The notes under the pieces were generated by a model. That model was not told the origin of the DNA and did not search any database. It saw nothing but the letters and a program-made list of their open reading frames with translations. A stretch of DNA of 64,000 bases from Rhizophagus clarus. Its lineage: Eukaryota; Glomeromycota; Glomeromycetes; Glomerales; Glomeraceae. Of this stretch, positions 1-13,241 are shown one piece after another. The stretch lies in contig BLAL01000040.1 of NCBI GenBank assembly GCA_015698045.1, positions 1,156,501 to 1,220,500 on the forward strand. The letters run 5' to 3'. How positions within the stretch are numbered: position 1 is the stretch's first letter; every line of letters begins with the position of its first letter. A program made the position numbers and the translations under genes.

Positions 1-885
1 ATGAACGTAATGAATCTTCCATTATTTATTACAATAAGGATAAGGTTGAATGCAACTTTGAATGCAATTCTTGATTCCTTTTTGAATTTCTTATTTTTTT
101 TAGTGGTTCCAGAATTGATCCAATAATATTTATTCAAAAATATTACATTGTATTTAATATCAAAAGATTTTGTTCCAACTTTTACTCTTATAGTTTAGTT
201 TAAGATGATGATGTTATTATTGATATAATCGATTGAAAGGTGTAACATTAATTTTAATTTAATAACGTACAAAAGAAGAGAATGACATTTCTCCTATAAT
301 TCTGGCAAAAAAAGCCATGCTATAATCATTTAAGTAAGGTTAATGAGAATACAAATTAGATAGATGGTCAGGGTTCAAATTCGTTCATCAATCGTGGATG
401 AAAACAAACAATTATTTTTGAATTTTGTAACACCTTTACATAAAAAAAATATATTGTTTTATTTTATATTAATTCTATAGAAATTAAGTAACACTTAACT
501 TTAATTGGTATCATATACAAACAGACAAAGTATGAAGGTAAGTCGATACTCTTTGACACGCCATCTGAATACATATTCTTTCTTTACCATAAAAATTAAT
601 ATACTTAAATGTAGTGATTTTTTATAAAAAAAAAATTTTTTTTTTTTTTTTTGCTCTCAAAAAATTTCCTTTAAAATGATTATTACGCTACACGAAGAAA
701 AGCCACTAGCGTATGAAATTGATTGTAAAATAAAAATATATATATAAATATATATTTCTGTTATAATAACGTCTGTCAATATAAAAACGCCTTTATTTTT
801 TTTTCCTCCCTGACGTTCCCACAATTTAAATCGAGATCTTATATACAAAAAGACTTTCCTCCACTTATTAAAAAAAAAAAAAAAA
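1..885. other. 5' flank of the HMG gene
   Basis: AT-rich non-coding DNA. A poly-A run (about 870-885) directly precedes the HMG start codon, and an alternating TATATA stretch lies near 736-757. No second gene is visible. The promoter is presumably here but no single element can be named. Confidence 0.4.
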
Positions 886-1614
886 ATGAGTCCCAAGAAA
901 TATAGCATCAAAGACACGAAGATCATTGAGGGATTCGTGAATCAATTCGGAGCTGACTTCTATATTTCGTTGAGGTATGATTTACCTCTCAAAGCTCCAA
1001 TTAAAAAAGATGGAAAAATTCCGCGACCCAGAAACAATTTTATGTTGTTCAAACCATATGTTGACGAATATGCAGGACAATATAAATTGGAATTCGACCG
1101 AATTGTATTGGCGTCCAGTCAAAAATATTTATCAAAAGTGGCAGGTTATCTTTGGCGGAAACTATCTACTGATATAAAAACAATTTTTAATAACAGGTGT
1201 GAAATAATGAAAAAAATTCATGAAAGTACGTATCCTGATTATAAATATAGTCCAAAAAGACAAACGCACACCTTCAAAGCGAACGATCAAGGACGAAGAA
1301 GAACTAAAAAATCAAAAACTGAGGAAACTCAGTACTATGAAGTCATCGAAGATACGAACCTGCAGACTAATATCTTTAGTCAACAAATCATGCAATTGCA
1401 ACCCAACTACGATGTTCTCAGTCAAATCCAGAATGACCAGTTTTGGGGTGCTGAATCTCCTTATCTGATTGATTTTCCTTCTTCACCAAGTTCCCCCACT
1501 GCCGATGACGATTTTATTGCGATGACCCCAAGCCAATCATTATATTATTTTGATCAAGAAAATGAATTATGCGACTCATTCAATATCAGTACCTCTTTCT
1601 TCGAAGATTTCTAA
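886..1614 (+). CDS. MATA-type HMG-box DNA-binding protein
   Basis: A single-exon frame of 242 residues. Residues about 46-125 form an HMG box: it opens with IPRPRNNFMLF, continues with LSKVAGYLWRKLS, and closes with the hallmark HESTYPDYKYSPKR, as in fungal mating-type HMG proteins. The box has an unusual spacing between the first helix and the LSKVAGYLW segment compared with typical MATA-HMG boxes. The tail is polar: a basic stretch around residues 127-145, then Gln/Asn-rich and acidic/serine-rich sequence (for example SSPSSPTADDDF), which could act as a transcription-activation region. The predicted role is sequence-specific DNA binding in the nucleus. The start chosen is the first ATG after a poly-A leader; an internal methionine would cut into the region before the box. 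No intron is needed. The family is greatly expanded in arbuscular mycorrhizal fungi, so a direct mating role should not be assumed. Confidence 0.85.
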   Translation: MSPKKYSIKDTKIIEGFVNQFGADFYISLRYDLPLKAPIKKDGKIPRPRNNFMLFKPYVDEYAGQYKLEFDRIVLASSQKYLSKVAGYLWRKLSTDIKTIFNNRCEIMKKIHESTYPDYKYSPKRQTHTFKANDQGRRRTKKSKTEETQYYEVIEDTNLQTNIFSQQIMQLQPNYDVLSQIQNDQFWGAESPYLIDFPSSPSSPTADDDFIAMTPSQSLYYFDQENELCDSFNISTSFFEDF

Positions 1615-2911
1615 TTTTTTTTCGTTATTTTATTTTATATATTTTTTTTTTCTCGTAAATATTAGGATTTCGGATATTAAGATTTTTGTTTTGATTTTCA
1701 TAAAAATTACCTTTTAAGGTTGAACCAAAAAGTTCAATCTTCCCAATCGGGGAATTTTTTTTTTATTTCGATTATTTTTTTTTTTTTTTAAAAAAAAAAC
1801 ATTTATGCAAATTTATTATGAACACTGAGAATGATCTCTCTATTTTTCCGTCTAGTATTTTTTTTTTCCCACCCAAAAAAAATCGTTTTTCATAAAACTT
1901 TCGTTTTTTTTTTTCTTTATAAAAATCGTTTTATTTTTTATTTTATTTTATTTTTTATTCAATTAGTTTCAAAATTCATACTTATATTTTTTATCTTACA
2001 TATATATATATAAAATATCTAGATAGATCCCTACTACTAACCTATCTAGATATTTTTTTAAAAAAAAACTAAAAAAAAAAAAATATTTGTATTTTTTTTT
2101 TAAAAAAAAATTATATGAGAGAATCATTTTCGCTATATGCTAAGGTTATAATAAAATTAAGATTTCTTTTTAAGATATATATAACTAAATGTACATGCTG
2201 TTAATTTTATAAATAGCATACACATTATTTTTACATAATTTATAAGCTTATACATATGATGAAAAAAAAATGATTGTAACGTTAATTCATCCAACCAGGT
2301 TTTTTTTTTTCATCGTTATGGGGTTCGTTAGAATTTATGAAATGACGATAATGACAATAATTCATGGGTCTACGACCTATATGAAACAGTTTAAAAGAAA
2401 GAAAAAAAAAAATTACGTATAAAAAAAAAAAATGAAAAATAAAAAATGAAAGAAAATGAAATTTTTTTTTTTTTCAAACCTGAGATTCATTTTGATATAT
2501 TTAGATATACTATATTAATATATTCATTTGAAGATAATTATAATAATAGGTGGAGAATATTTTTATGAATGAATGAATGTCCACCCTTATCTTCGTTGAA
2601 TGTGTTTAATGTCAAAAGAAAATTCTTTCCATATTTTTGTAAATACAATGAACCCTTTTATCTAATTTTTTTTGTTTAAGCGGATTATCAATGATGTTAC
2701 GTAAAGAGATATTTTATGAATTCCACAGAATTTTAACCATTATGGAGGGATCATTGGTGGTTGGCATCATTGTACAACTCAAAAGTCAGTTGACAGTCAA
2801 ACAAACAAATAAATGAATGAATTTGATTCAAATTCAAACATAATTTATTGTCTCGAAAGTTTGGTTCGGAAAAAAGTTAACTGTTATAAGTTTAAAATGG
2901 ATTATTAAAGG

Positions 2912-2942
<31 letters not shown>

Positions 2943-5300
2943 CTTCAATATTTTTTGGGGGGAGAGGGAGGCGTTATGATTTAGTATTACATAAGAATTT
3001 TTTTTTTTTTTTCTTTTTTGAAAAAAAAAAAGCGTTGATAGAAAAAAAAAAAAATCGAATTAAAAATTCTCATGTAACATAACACAGAAAGAAAATATTT
3101 TTACCGAAAATAACGCATAAAGTTTTTAATCTCTGTTTACGGATTTACGTCTAAAAGAATGCTTATAATGAATTCGACAATACCATATTTATAACGATCA
3201 TCTTTTGATTTCCTCTATTAAATTTCCCTTTTTCAAACCATTATTTGGAAGTACAAAAAATTACGATTATTTAATTACCTATTATGTTAAGGTTCTGTTA
3301 TGCTCCTTGCGAAAAATAATAATATAAGTTATTACATACAAGTTACCAAATTGCCAAAATACATTGTAAAAAAAGAATTTGATGGCGTTTAATGGAATTA
3401 ATAGCATGAACTTGTGAATTCTGCACAAAATCTGTGCCAATATTTCTAATTTTGGCGTAGTAAAAAAAAAAAAAAAAAGGTACGTTTGCACGAAAGGTAT
3501 GATTCTTTTGACAGAACATGATAAACGCCACCTCATATTTTTTTTTTTTTTCTTGTAATTCTATATTAAAATATCGAAAAAACCAAAATTCAAAAGGTCT
3601 CGAAGCTGCGCCACGACCACACATTTTCTAGAAAACGTCACATGATTTTTTTTTTATTCTGGAATTTGGTTACTTGAATTCAACAGGTCGATGAATGTTT
3701 TTGATTAAAATTTAATTCAAACGCTAGAGCAACTCATCTCTTACGTTCAAAATGTAAAATATTATTTCATATCGCAAATAATGTTTTTTAAAAAAAAATC
3801 CACTTCACGACCAGACCTTTTTATAGATAAAAACTACAATCATAACCTTTCTTTAGTTTCCAAAGCACCGCATAATAAGGGATTCATTTGTAATTACATA
3901 GTAACGTAATACAATTTTAACTTTACTGACATTTATACGGTATTTTTATTGCTCCAATTTTTCAAAGTATTGTTTCTAAAATCAAATGTGTTACTGAGTT
4001 TGTCTGATATCTAATTATTCATTATTTAATTTCCTATATTATCTATCATCTTGAAGTACATAATAAATCTTCTTCAATAAGCGACCCTTAATCTTTAGTT
4101 AATTACTTTAATGGGAAATTTCATTCGAAAAAAGTTCATATAATTCGGGAAATCTAGCCGAATTTTATCCGATTTCTCTCCATTCAAGATGAATATTTTT
4201 GTAAAATATTTAAAAGGATCTCATATTTACATTACACATACATCTTGTATAAATTATGACAACAATCAAAATGAAAACTGTAGTGCTGTACCCTTTAATT
4301 ATAACCTGTTTCGAAAATGAAGAAACCGAACTTGAGAAAGACGCGTTTGAATAAGATGATGATTTTTTATTTCACTCATGATGCTGCTAATGACGTTACA
4401 CATTCTAAATTATTTTTAATTATTACCGTAATATAATAAAATTTTCAAATGATAAATCATTATATTTATTATTTTTAAAAATAAGTCATTCGTTTTTTTA
4501 CAAAAATATATGATCATTTGATTTTCATTTTATTGACAAAATCGGATTTTCATGGGATCTGCCTTCCATGTAAATAGAATTTTTTTTCCTTTTTTTCCTT
4601 TTTTTCTTTTTTAGCATGAAAACCTGATGTAATAAATTTCTTTTAAATGATATAGCAATTTTAGTGTGCTGCACAGTTTTTAAAATCAAAACAGTATTAC
4701 GAAAATCAGCCAATAGATTGCGACATGAAAATGAATGGTGTGACAAATTACAATATCGCATTCAAAAAATTGTCAAAACAATAAATTTTCTATTTTTTTT
4801 TTTTTTTCTATTTCAATGATATTAAAGTAAAAGAAAAATTATAAAGTGCCAATTCAAAATGGTCGCATGATCCCTCTTAAAAGAACACAGGTTTTGTTTT
4901 GGGCTTATAATTAATATACCGAAAAAAAGTATCTATTTATCTATATAAAGAAATTTAAAAAAACACGCATAACTCATACTTTACAGAGTAACACAGGGAC
5001 TTAGTGAGATGGATGGATTATCGTTATCATTCATGCTGCTAGGTCAATTTAAGAGTTGTATCCAAAGTTTAAAATTTATGCAGTATTTGTAACAAATGAT
5101 GATGAAATATTTCCGGTAGATTTTTCTTCAAATCACAAAGGATGAAAGAATCAAATAATTTGATTACCATATTTGATGATCACATACAACCGTAAGATAT
5201 ATTAACAAAACAATTCAAGAACGTAAAGGATTGTTTTCCCTATCACTTTGTATTTATGGCATATGACGATCACTAATAAATTTTACAAAAATAATTTTTT
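1615..5300. other. Intergenic AT-rich DNA
   Basis: Long homopolymer runs of A or T (for example 2911-2937, 3000-3012) and no convincing coding frame. Short frames on the minus strand near 3282-3624 and 4525-4761 are interrupted low-complexity sequence with no domain I recognise. No paired repeats or RNA genes seen. Confidence 0.5.
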
Positions 5301-8300
5301 ATGTAGGGTACGTTGCATTTTGGTGACCTAAGTCAAAGCATTTTGGTCAAATTACTTTAATTTAATGAATTTGAAATTACTGATAATTTAATTGATACTA
5401 ATATTTTATATACAGATTTAACATAAAAAAAATACTTTTAGAAAAATATTAAAGAAATATACGGTACATGTAGATATGACTAATAAAAATGTTTTTTTTT
5501 AGTATTACAGTATTTTTTTTTTACAAAAAATATATTATTCCTTATACTGTAAGACTACTGTAAGGCTAAAATTAATTTTAACAAAAATTAAAATATTTCA
5601 ATATCTAATGATTATGAAAGGATTTAGTTTGTTAAATTTCTAAATTCCTTTTATATTTAAATAGTAGCAATTTAATATCTCTAAAATTAATAAATAATTG
5701 GCAATTTTAATTTGTGATTTTAATTTTTTAATAATAATTTTTTATTTATTAAAACCTATCAAATGCATTAATAAATCACAAGCAAAATACATTAATTTAA
5801 AAAATTTACTATTTAATTATAATATTTTATTATTTATTTTTTCTGAAAATTTATTAATCAATCTTTAGCTTTTTACTTTAAAATACTATTCCTTAAACTG
5901 TTTTTATTGCAAATTTGCCACTGATTTTATTTTTTAATTAAAAATAATTTTGTTTTTTAAAGTATTTTATTTAATAAAATAAAATTTTTGTAATAAATTC
6001 TACTGTGTTTTTTCAAAAAAAAAAAAAAATTCAATTTGGTTAATGATTTTTAAAAGGAAATAATCTACAAATTATTTCAAATAGAAGTTAAATTCTTTAA
6101 ATTGAAATATCTTTTTATCTACTAATTCTAAAAATATAAAATTACTACTATTTGATATACCTTAATAAAAAGAATCTAATAAAATAAAATCCATCTTTTT
6201 TATAAATATTATATAATATGATATTTTTTACTATCTAAGAAATCTATAAATAAATGTAATATTTTATTTATCAATCTTACAGATATGATTTTACTACTAT
6301 CAGAAGTTCACACTAGTCAGATATAAATAAATTTTCCCTAAGTAACTATATTGCAAAGTATATAAACTACCCATTAATAAATCCCCAAACAAATTAACTA
6401 ATTTGGCTGCATCTAGACAAACCATTTAGATCTCCAAGATTCATCTAATTAGTGTACCTAAAAGAAGAACTGAAAATTACAATAAAGATCTGTAATTAAA
6501 AAATAAAATATAAAAATATTATTTTAAAATTAAAATAATTAAATTTAAATAAAAATACAGAATAAAATAAAAATAAAATTATTATAAATTATGGATAAGT
6601 CTAATTGTAATAACCTGTTACAAATATTATTTGTAACAATCTAATTGGTACATTTTTATTGGTCAGTTCGAATCATGTGACATTACACAAATCCAAAAAA
6701 AGGAAATTTTTCTCAGAAAAAATGAAAAATTATATTACATAAGGTTATACTAACTTCCAAAAAAAGAAATTTCTTTGCTAATCACTTGGTAGAAAAAGGA
6801 TTTTTATTAAATAAGTCAAAAATGACATTCAAAATCATCTTTGTCATTCTAAGTAAACTTGCTGAGGGGGGCAAAAATACACTTATTATAATATTTTTTA
6901 AAAGTTTATATATTATAACTCTCTTATAATTTTTTTTTTAAGATTGTTACAAATAATATTTGTAACAGGTTGTTACAAATACATTTATTCATAAATTATT
7001 AAATAAATTTTATTATAATATAATTTTTAAATTATTTTTTTTATAATTAATTAAAATTATTTAATAAAATTAAAAATTATTTATATACTAAAAATTATAT
7101 AAATATTTAAAAATTTTTTTATATTATACTAAAAATCTATACTTAACAATAAAATTAAGTATTTATAAATTTTTTAATACTTTAAAAAATAAAGTTTTAA
7201 AGAAAATAAACTGGTAAATTTATTTTTTAAGATAAATACTATTAAATTAATAGTTAAATTTTAAAAATATTTACATAAAAAGTTATAAGTATTTAAAATT
7301 AGGTAATTTTTATATAATTGGACTATTTTTGAAATAAAAATTATGTAAATACATTTTTATTAATTAATTTTTATAATCCAAACTAAAATTTTTATTTTTA
7401 AATTTCATTTTTATTAAAATTATTTTTAAAATTTTAATTTAATCTATTATTTTTTTATTTTTTAAAATAAAGCTTTTCACTAAATTATCTTATAAATAAT
7501 TTAAGATAATCTATTTAAAAATTATAAAATCCAAATATTTGGTCAAATAAGATATAATAAGTAATTTGAATAATTAATCTAAAATAATCCAGATTATTTT
7601 AAAATAATAATTTTATATATATAACTATTTGTTTCTATAATATTAATAAATAAATTCTAGGTTAATAAGCTAATTATAAAAAATTTCTTAAATCCAAAAT
7701 ATTTTATTATATAACAAACTTTTCTTTAAAATTTAAGTTTTAATAATGATTTTAGAATTAGTAAGTTTATTTTTTTATCCATTATTTTTTTTTATTTTTT
7801 AATTTCTAACTTTTTCTTTTTTTTTAAAATCTGAGTGGTAAATAAATCTTAAATTTAAAAATAATAAAATTATTTTTTTATTATTATTATTTTAATAAGT
7901 ATTAATTTAATTTTTATTTTCATTTTTTTTTTAAGTTCAAAATATTAAGTTCAAAATTAAGACTCCTCTTTTTGAAAGTAATACTTTAAAATAGTATTTT
8001 TTTTTTTTTTATTTTTTATTAAATATTATTTAAAGTTTCATTTATTTATCTGTTTATAGGTTTGAACATTATATATTATTAATATAGCTGAATTCTAATA
8101 CTAATTTGATCTATTGTATAATAATATATAAATCATACTTTTAACCTAAAATAATTCAAATCATTTATATAATTATTTATTTCAAAAATTCTAAATTTAA
8201 ATATCTAGTCAAAATAAAATAATAATAATCTAAATAATAGGATAAATAATTTAAATAAATCTTAGAATTTTATTTGTTTAAAAAAAGCTTTATTTTAAAG

Positions 8301-9360
8301 TTTATTATTTTTTTTTATTAATTTCCTTTTTCTTATAAAATTATAATTTTTATTAATTATTTATTACTTATGAGATAAATTAAAAATTTAAAATAAAATT
8401 TAAATATTATTAAGTATAACTTTTAGCACTATAATTTTATTAAGAAAATTCTTAGTTTATACTAATATGCAAAATATATATTATATACCTATTATTTATC
8501 ATATTATATTATGTTTACTTTTTCATTTTTTATAAATATTTTAGGGACTTAGAATTTTTTTTATATTAAAAATCCTATTTGTTAAATATTATATATTATA
8601 TTTTTAATTTTGATTAGAATATTAAAAATTAACATATTAGAATATTGTATGATATGAATTTTTCTTTTTAAGTGGTACTCATTTTATTTATTTTTAAAAT
8701 AATCATAATTAGAATTTATATAATATTATTTTTATAAAGAAAAATTTTTATGCTGATTATATAATTCATGTACAATAGTGTATAAATAGAAATAATCTTT
8801 TATTAATTATATTACTAGTATTTATAGTTTATACTATATTATATAAATATTTAAAATTTATCATAATATAAAAATAATACAGATTTTATTTTCTTATTTT
8901 AAATTTAAATATTTAATCTTTATTATTAAAAAATTTTTAATAAATAAAGAAAAATTTTTTTTTATTATAAAATATAAGGTAAATTTAATTATTAATATAA
9001 ATTACTAATTCAATTCTTTTTATCTTTATTAATATTGCAATCTAGTTATAATACAATTTTCTAATATTTATTTTTTTAATAATATAATTTTTTTTAATAA
9101 TAATTTTTCAACAACATAAAATCCTAATTAAATAATTTTTCAAATAATACTTTTTCCTAATATAATATTATTTTAATAATAAATATTCTGATAAACAAAT
9201 TTCTAATATGATAATTTTTCAAAATCAAATTTTAAAATAATTTATAAAAATATTTGATTTTATTATAAAAAAAAAATAAAGATTTAAAAAAAATTTTTTT
9301 AATATAATAAATAAATTAAAAAAAATTAAATTTTATATTTAATATAATGAATCTTACTAA
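5301..9360. other. Extremely AT-rich island without genes
   Basis: About 4 kb of nearly pure A/T sequence apart from the MITE at 6583-6999. A less AT-rich opening (about 5308-5360, GGGTACGTTGCATTTTGG) looks like one end of a mobile element, but I could not find its partner. No coding frame is supportable. Confidence 0.5.
6583..6999. mobile_element. MITE with about 55-bp terminal inverted repeats
   Basis: The left end (about 6588-6642) and the reverse complement of the right end (about 6943-6997) match over roughly 55 bases with few differences. Each end holds a short palindrome, TGTTACAAATA then TTATTTGTAACA. The interior (for example 6660-6900) is non-coding and less AT-rich than its surroundings. 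There is no transposase, so it is non-autonomous. Family not assigned; no clear target-site duplication. Confidence 0.6.
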
Positions 9361-9560
9361 TTTGCTCCCTGGGTAAAATCACCCAGGTGATTTCACCTGT
9401 AAATAATTTGCCAAAATTCAGGTGATTTATATGTATAAAAAATTTTACCCTGAGTGATTTCACTCATAATTAATTTATGAAATTTGATTGGCTAAAATTT
9501 ACAATATTATGCATATAAAAAATCTAATGATCAGCTAATTTTTATTTGAAAATTTCTGTT
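9361..9560. mobile_element. End of a TIR element related to that at 59069
   Basis: This stretch repeats CACCCAGGTGATTTCAC-like motifs and then ATGAAATTTGATTGGCT, followed by a TTACAAT...ATGCATAT...TGATCAG block. The same order is found at 59083-59175 at the left end of another element. I could not find the matching opposite end, so this may be a remnant or belong to the tract that follows. Confidence 0.45.
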
Positions 9561-9689
9561 AAATAATTAATCTGACTACAAAAATAATAAAATTTATTTA
9601 TATATTAAATTATGACTTTATTTATTTAAATACTGCTTATCAAAGTACAATTATTTATTTTTAATATAATTAGTAATAATAATAATGAT

Positions 9690-10720
9690 ATAAAAAAAAG
9701 TCTAACAATAATGGTAAAAAAAGAGAGAAAAAATGGAAATAATAAATAAAAATCATTAGAAACAAAAAAAAATTAATGGGATGAAATGGTGACATAAAGT
9801 ATAATTGGAGACAAAAAAAATGATAAAGAACGAAAGAGATAGCAAAAAAAGAAAAAATAGTGAAAAGACAAGGAAAAGAATGCAAAAATAAAAAAGAATA
9901 GGATTGAAAACAAAAGGAAATAGAGACAAAGTGAAAGGAGACAAAAACAAAAATAAAAAGATAATGAGAGAGGACAAAAAACAAAAGGATAACGAGAAGA
10001 TGATAAATGAAAAGATGATGAGAGTAAAATGATGATGAAAGTGAAATGATCATGAGAATGAAACAATGACAAGGGTAAAATGGTGATAAGAATAAAAAAA
10101 AGAAAGGGAGTGAAAATGAAAAGAAAAGAGAAACAAATTAACAAAAAGATAAACCATAAAAGAAAAAAAAATAGAGTTAGTAAATTGAAATATGAAAACA
10201 AATTTGAATAAAAATATAGAGAAGAAAAAACTGCTATACCTTGTTCGCAAAACTAAGATTTAAAAAAAGAAAAGAATTAGAAACAAGAAAACAAAAAAAA
10301 GGAAAAAAAAGAAGCAATATACTTTAATGCAAAACTGAAAGAAATTAAAGGCCTAAAAAGAGAAGAGAAATAAGAAATGAAAACAAAAATGAAAACAAAA
10401 AAGAAGGAAGGATGAAAAAATGACACTTTTGGCATGAAACTAAAAGAGCTTAAAAGACCTAAAAAAAAAGGAAAAAAATTAGAAACAAGAAAGAAAAATG
10501 AAAACAAAAGAAGAAAAAAAAGAACATACAGTACCTGCATACTTTTGATCAAGTAAAGTGAAGTGAAAGAGATGAAAAAAAGAAAGGGAGTGAAAAAAAA
10601 CGAAAAAAAAGAAGGGATAAGAAACAAAAAAAAATGAAAGAAAGTGAAAAGGAATAAAAAAAATAAAAAAGGAGTGAAAAAAAATGGAGTGAAGTGAAAT
10701 AAAACACTTTTACTTACTTT
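9690..10720 (-). repeat. Pyrimidine-rich tract (minus strand) with exon-like islands
   Basis: The plus strand is almost all purine, so the minus strand is C/T-rich and appears open in several frames. On the minus strand there are short non-repetitive islands followed by GTAnnn donors: GCGAACAAG then GTATAGC near 10240, and AGTATGCAG then GTACTG near 10533. These resemble the exon edges of the arrays described below. No protein is proposed, because all minus frames stay open only for lack of purines. Confidence 0.35.
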
Positions 10721-11243
10721 TTTTGATGTTTTTAAAGATGTAAAAGGTTATTAAAAAGAAAAAAATTAAAAACAAAAGAATGGAAAAACAATCATGAGAA
10801 AAAATTAAGCTTAATAAAAAGTTTATGTAAATCACATGATCATATGATAAATAAAGATGGCATTTAATAAAAATCATCAGGAATGATCTGAACATACATC
10901 AGAAAAAATTTTGGTCTGCAGATCTGCACAATTCTGCAGAATCCAATTCTGCGCAGATTTGAGGACATGCCGATGCGCAGCACTGAAAAATTTCATGGAT
11001 TTCTGCGCAAATCTGCAAACACTAAAAAATCTGTGAAAATTTTTACAAATAAAACCTGCGAAATTTTTCAAAAACACTAATGCAAATTTACAATTAGGCA
11101 ATGTTTTAACTTAACATTAACTAATATCAATTTATTAATAAAGATATTTACAAATTTAAAAGTACAGTACATATATTAAACTATCCTATTTGCTAACTAA
11201 ATGCACTAATTAAAAGTCTCTTTTTCTTTTCTTTTTTTTACAG

Positions 11244-11358
11244 ACGTTTAAATTATGTTGTTGTTAATGGTTTGGACATTGTTCCAGTTGGTTCGATTCC
11301 AACAAACAACTTTAACTTCTTCAATCCAACTAAAGAAAAGCAAAATATTATCGTTTAA
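11244..11358 (+). other. Candidate orphan terminal exon
   Basis: A strong acceptor (pyrimidine run ending TTTTACAG at 11243) precedes an open frame of 37 codons containing VVVNGLDIVPVGSIP and ending at TAA 11356-11358. The composition is more protein-like than its neighbours. No upstream exon was found and I do not recognise the peptide. It could be a captured gene fragment or chance. Confidence 0.25.
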
Positions 11359-11573
11359 ATAAAAAAAAATGAAATAATTTCGAAGTTTAACTTCAAAATT
11401 CCATCAGAAGACGTCTGGAAAGCCGTGAACCTAAAAAAAAAGAACTGAAATGTTAGTTTACATTTTATTAACAAAGCAAAAAAAATTAATTTTCGAAAGT
11501 AAGTATTTTCGAAATCTAGTTTAGGAAACTTTTCTCTTTGTCATTTTTCCACTTTCCTTTTACTACCTCTGAT

Positions 11574-13241
11574 TAAAATTGCCTACCGAAACTAAAGAGT
11601 TTCAACATTGGCCTTCCGATTTGTCGAAATGCTGAAATAGTTTCGACATGTCAAAATTGTCGAAACTATTTCGTCACGTGATATATATAATATATATATA
11701 TCAAACAGCAATCACTATTGTCAATTTAACAAAAAAATCGTTTTGCAATAGTTTTTCAAGTATTTAATAAAAAACGTTGCGAGATGTTTTTTATTTTTTA
11801 ATTTTTAAACAAAAAAAACTGTTTCGCAATGGTTTTTTAAGCATTTAATAAAAAACATTGCGAAATGTTTTTTATTTTTGATTTTTTAAACAAAAAAAAA
11901 CTATTTCACAATGGTATTTAATAAAAAACATTGCGAAATGTTTTTTATTTTTGATTTTTTAAGCAAAAAACGCAACGTTTTTCAAGCTTTTTTTTTTAAC
12001 TTAGAAAAAAACCGTTTCGCAACAGTTTTTCAATTATTTAATAAAAAACGTTGTGAAACATTTTTTATTTTTTTAACTTAAAAAAACTGTTTTGCAACAG
12101 TTTTTCAAGTATTTAATAAAAAATGTTGTAAAACGTTTTTTATTTTTGATTTTTTAAACAAAAAAAATTGTTTTACAACGGGTTTTCAAGTATTTAAAAA
12201 AATGTTGCAAAACGTTTTTATTTTTGATTTTTTAAACAAAAAAAACTATTTCGCAATGGTTTTTCAAGTATTTAATAAAAAATGTTACAAAACATTTTTT
12301 ATTTTTGATTTTTAAGCAAAAAACGCAACGTTTTTCAAGCTTTTTTTTTTAACTTAAAAAAAACCATTTCACAACAGTTTTCAATTATTTAATAAAAAAT
12401 GTTATAAAACGTTTTTTATTTTTTTAACTTAAAAAAAACTGTTTCACAACAGTTTTTCAAGTATTTAATAAAAAACGTTGCGAAACGTTTTTTATTTTTG
12501 ATTTTTTAAACAAAAAAAACTGTTTTGCAACGGTTTTTCAATTATTTAATAAAAAACGTTGTAAAACGTTTTTTATTTTTAATTTTTAAGCAAAAAACGC
12601 AACATTTTTCAAGCTTTTTTTTTAACTTAGAAAAAAAACTGTTTCGCAACAGTTTTTCAATTATTTAATAAAAACGTTATGAAACGTTTTTTATTTTTGA
12701 ATTTTTAAGCGAAAAGAACCGTTTTGCAACAGTTTTTCAAGTTTTTTTTAACTTAGAAAAAAAACCATTTCGCAACAGTTTTTTGATTATTTAATAAAAA
12801 TGTTATAAAATGTTTTTTATTTTTGAATTTTTAAGTGAAAAAAACCATTTCGCAACAGTTTTTCAAGCTTTTTTAACTTAAAAAAAAACCATTTCGCAAC
12901 AGGTTTTCAAGCATTTAATAAAAAACGTTGCGAAACATTTTTTATTTTTTAACTTAAAGAAAAAAAACTGTTGCGCAATAGTTTTTCAATTATTTAATAA
13001 AAAATGTTGCAAAACGTTTCTTATTTTTGAATTTTTATTATAATGAATGAAACTTATTGCGAAACATTGTGATTTTAGTTTCAGCAGTTTCGACATGTCA
13101 AAACTAGTTTCGACAATTTCAACGTGTCAAAACTATTTCGGCATTTTGATGTGTCGAAACTATTTCGGCATTTCAGCATTTTGACATATTTTAGGTTTCA
13201 ACATTTGATATTGGCCAATTGAGTTTCGGCAGGCAACTTTA
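11574..13241. mobile_element. hAT-like non-autonomous element with 8-bp TSD
   Basis: The ends TAAAATTGCCTACCGAAACT and, reversed, TAAAGTTGCCTGCCGAAACT form a 20-bp TIR with two mismatches. Flanks are CCTCTGAT (11566-11573) and CCTCTGAC (13242-13249), an 8-bp duplication with one difference. The start fits the hAT pattern (T/C)A(A/G)NG. Subterminal sequence repeats TTTCGACATGTCAAAA-like palindromes. The interior is a hairpin satellite and there is no transposase. Confidence 0.75.
11740..13060. repeat. Hairpin satellite of AACGTTGCGAAACGTT type
   Basis: About a dozen degenerate copies of a roughly 95-110 bp unit. Each unit contains GTTTCGCAACAGTTTTTCAA, then TTTAATAAAAAACGTTGCGA, then a T-rich spacer. 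Because GTTTCGCAAC and GTTGCGAAAC are complementary, each unit can fold into a stem. The same core motif fills the unrelated element at 60052-61040. Confidence 0.7.

Noticed and set aside
9670-10627. Several long minus-strand frames rich in Phe, Ser and Leu
   Set aside because: They overlap in all minus frames of a pyrimidine-only tract, so they are open through lack of purines rather than coding.
11256-11309. tRNA-like arm with GTTGGTTCGATTCCAAC
   Set aside because: A T-arm and a partial acceptor stem can be drawn, but there is no room for D and anticodon arms (about 51 nt in total). The same bases read as a protein-like exon.
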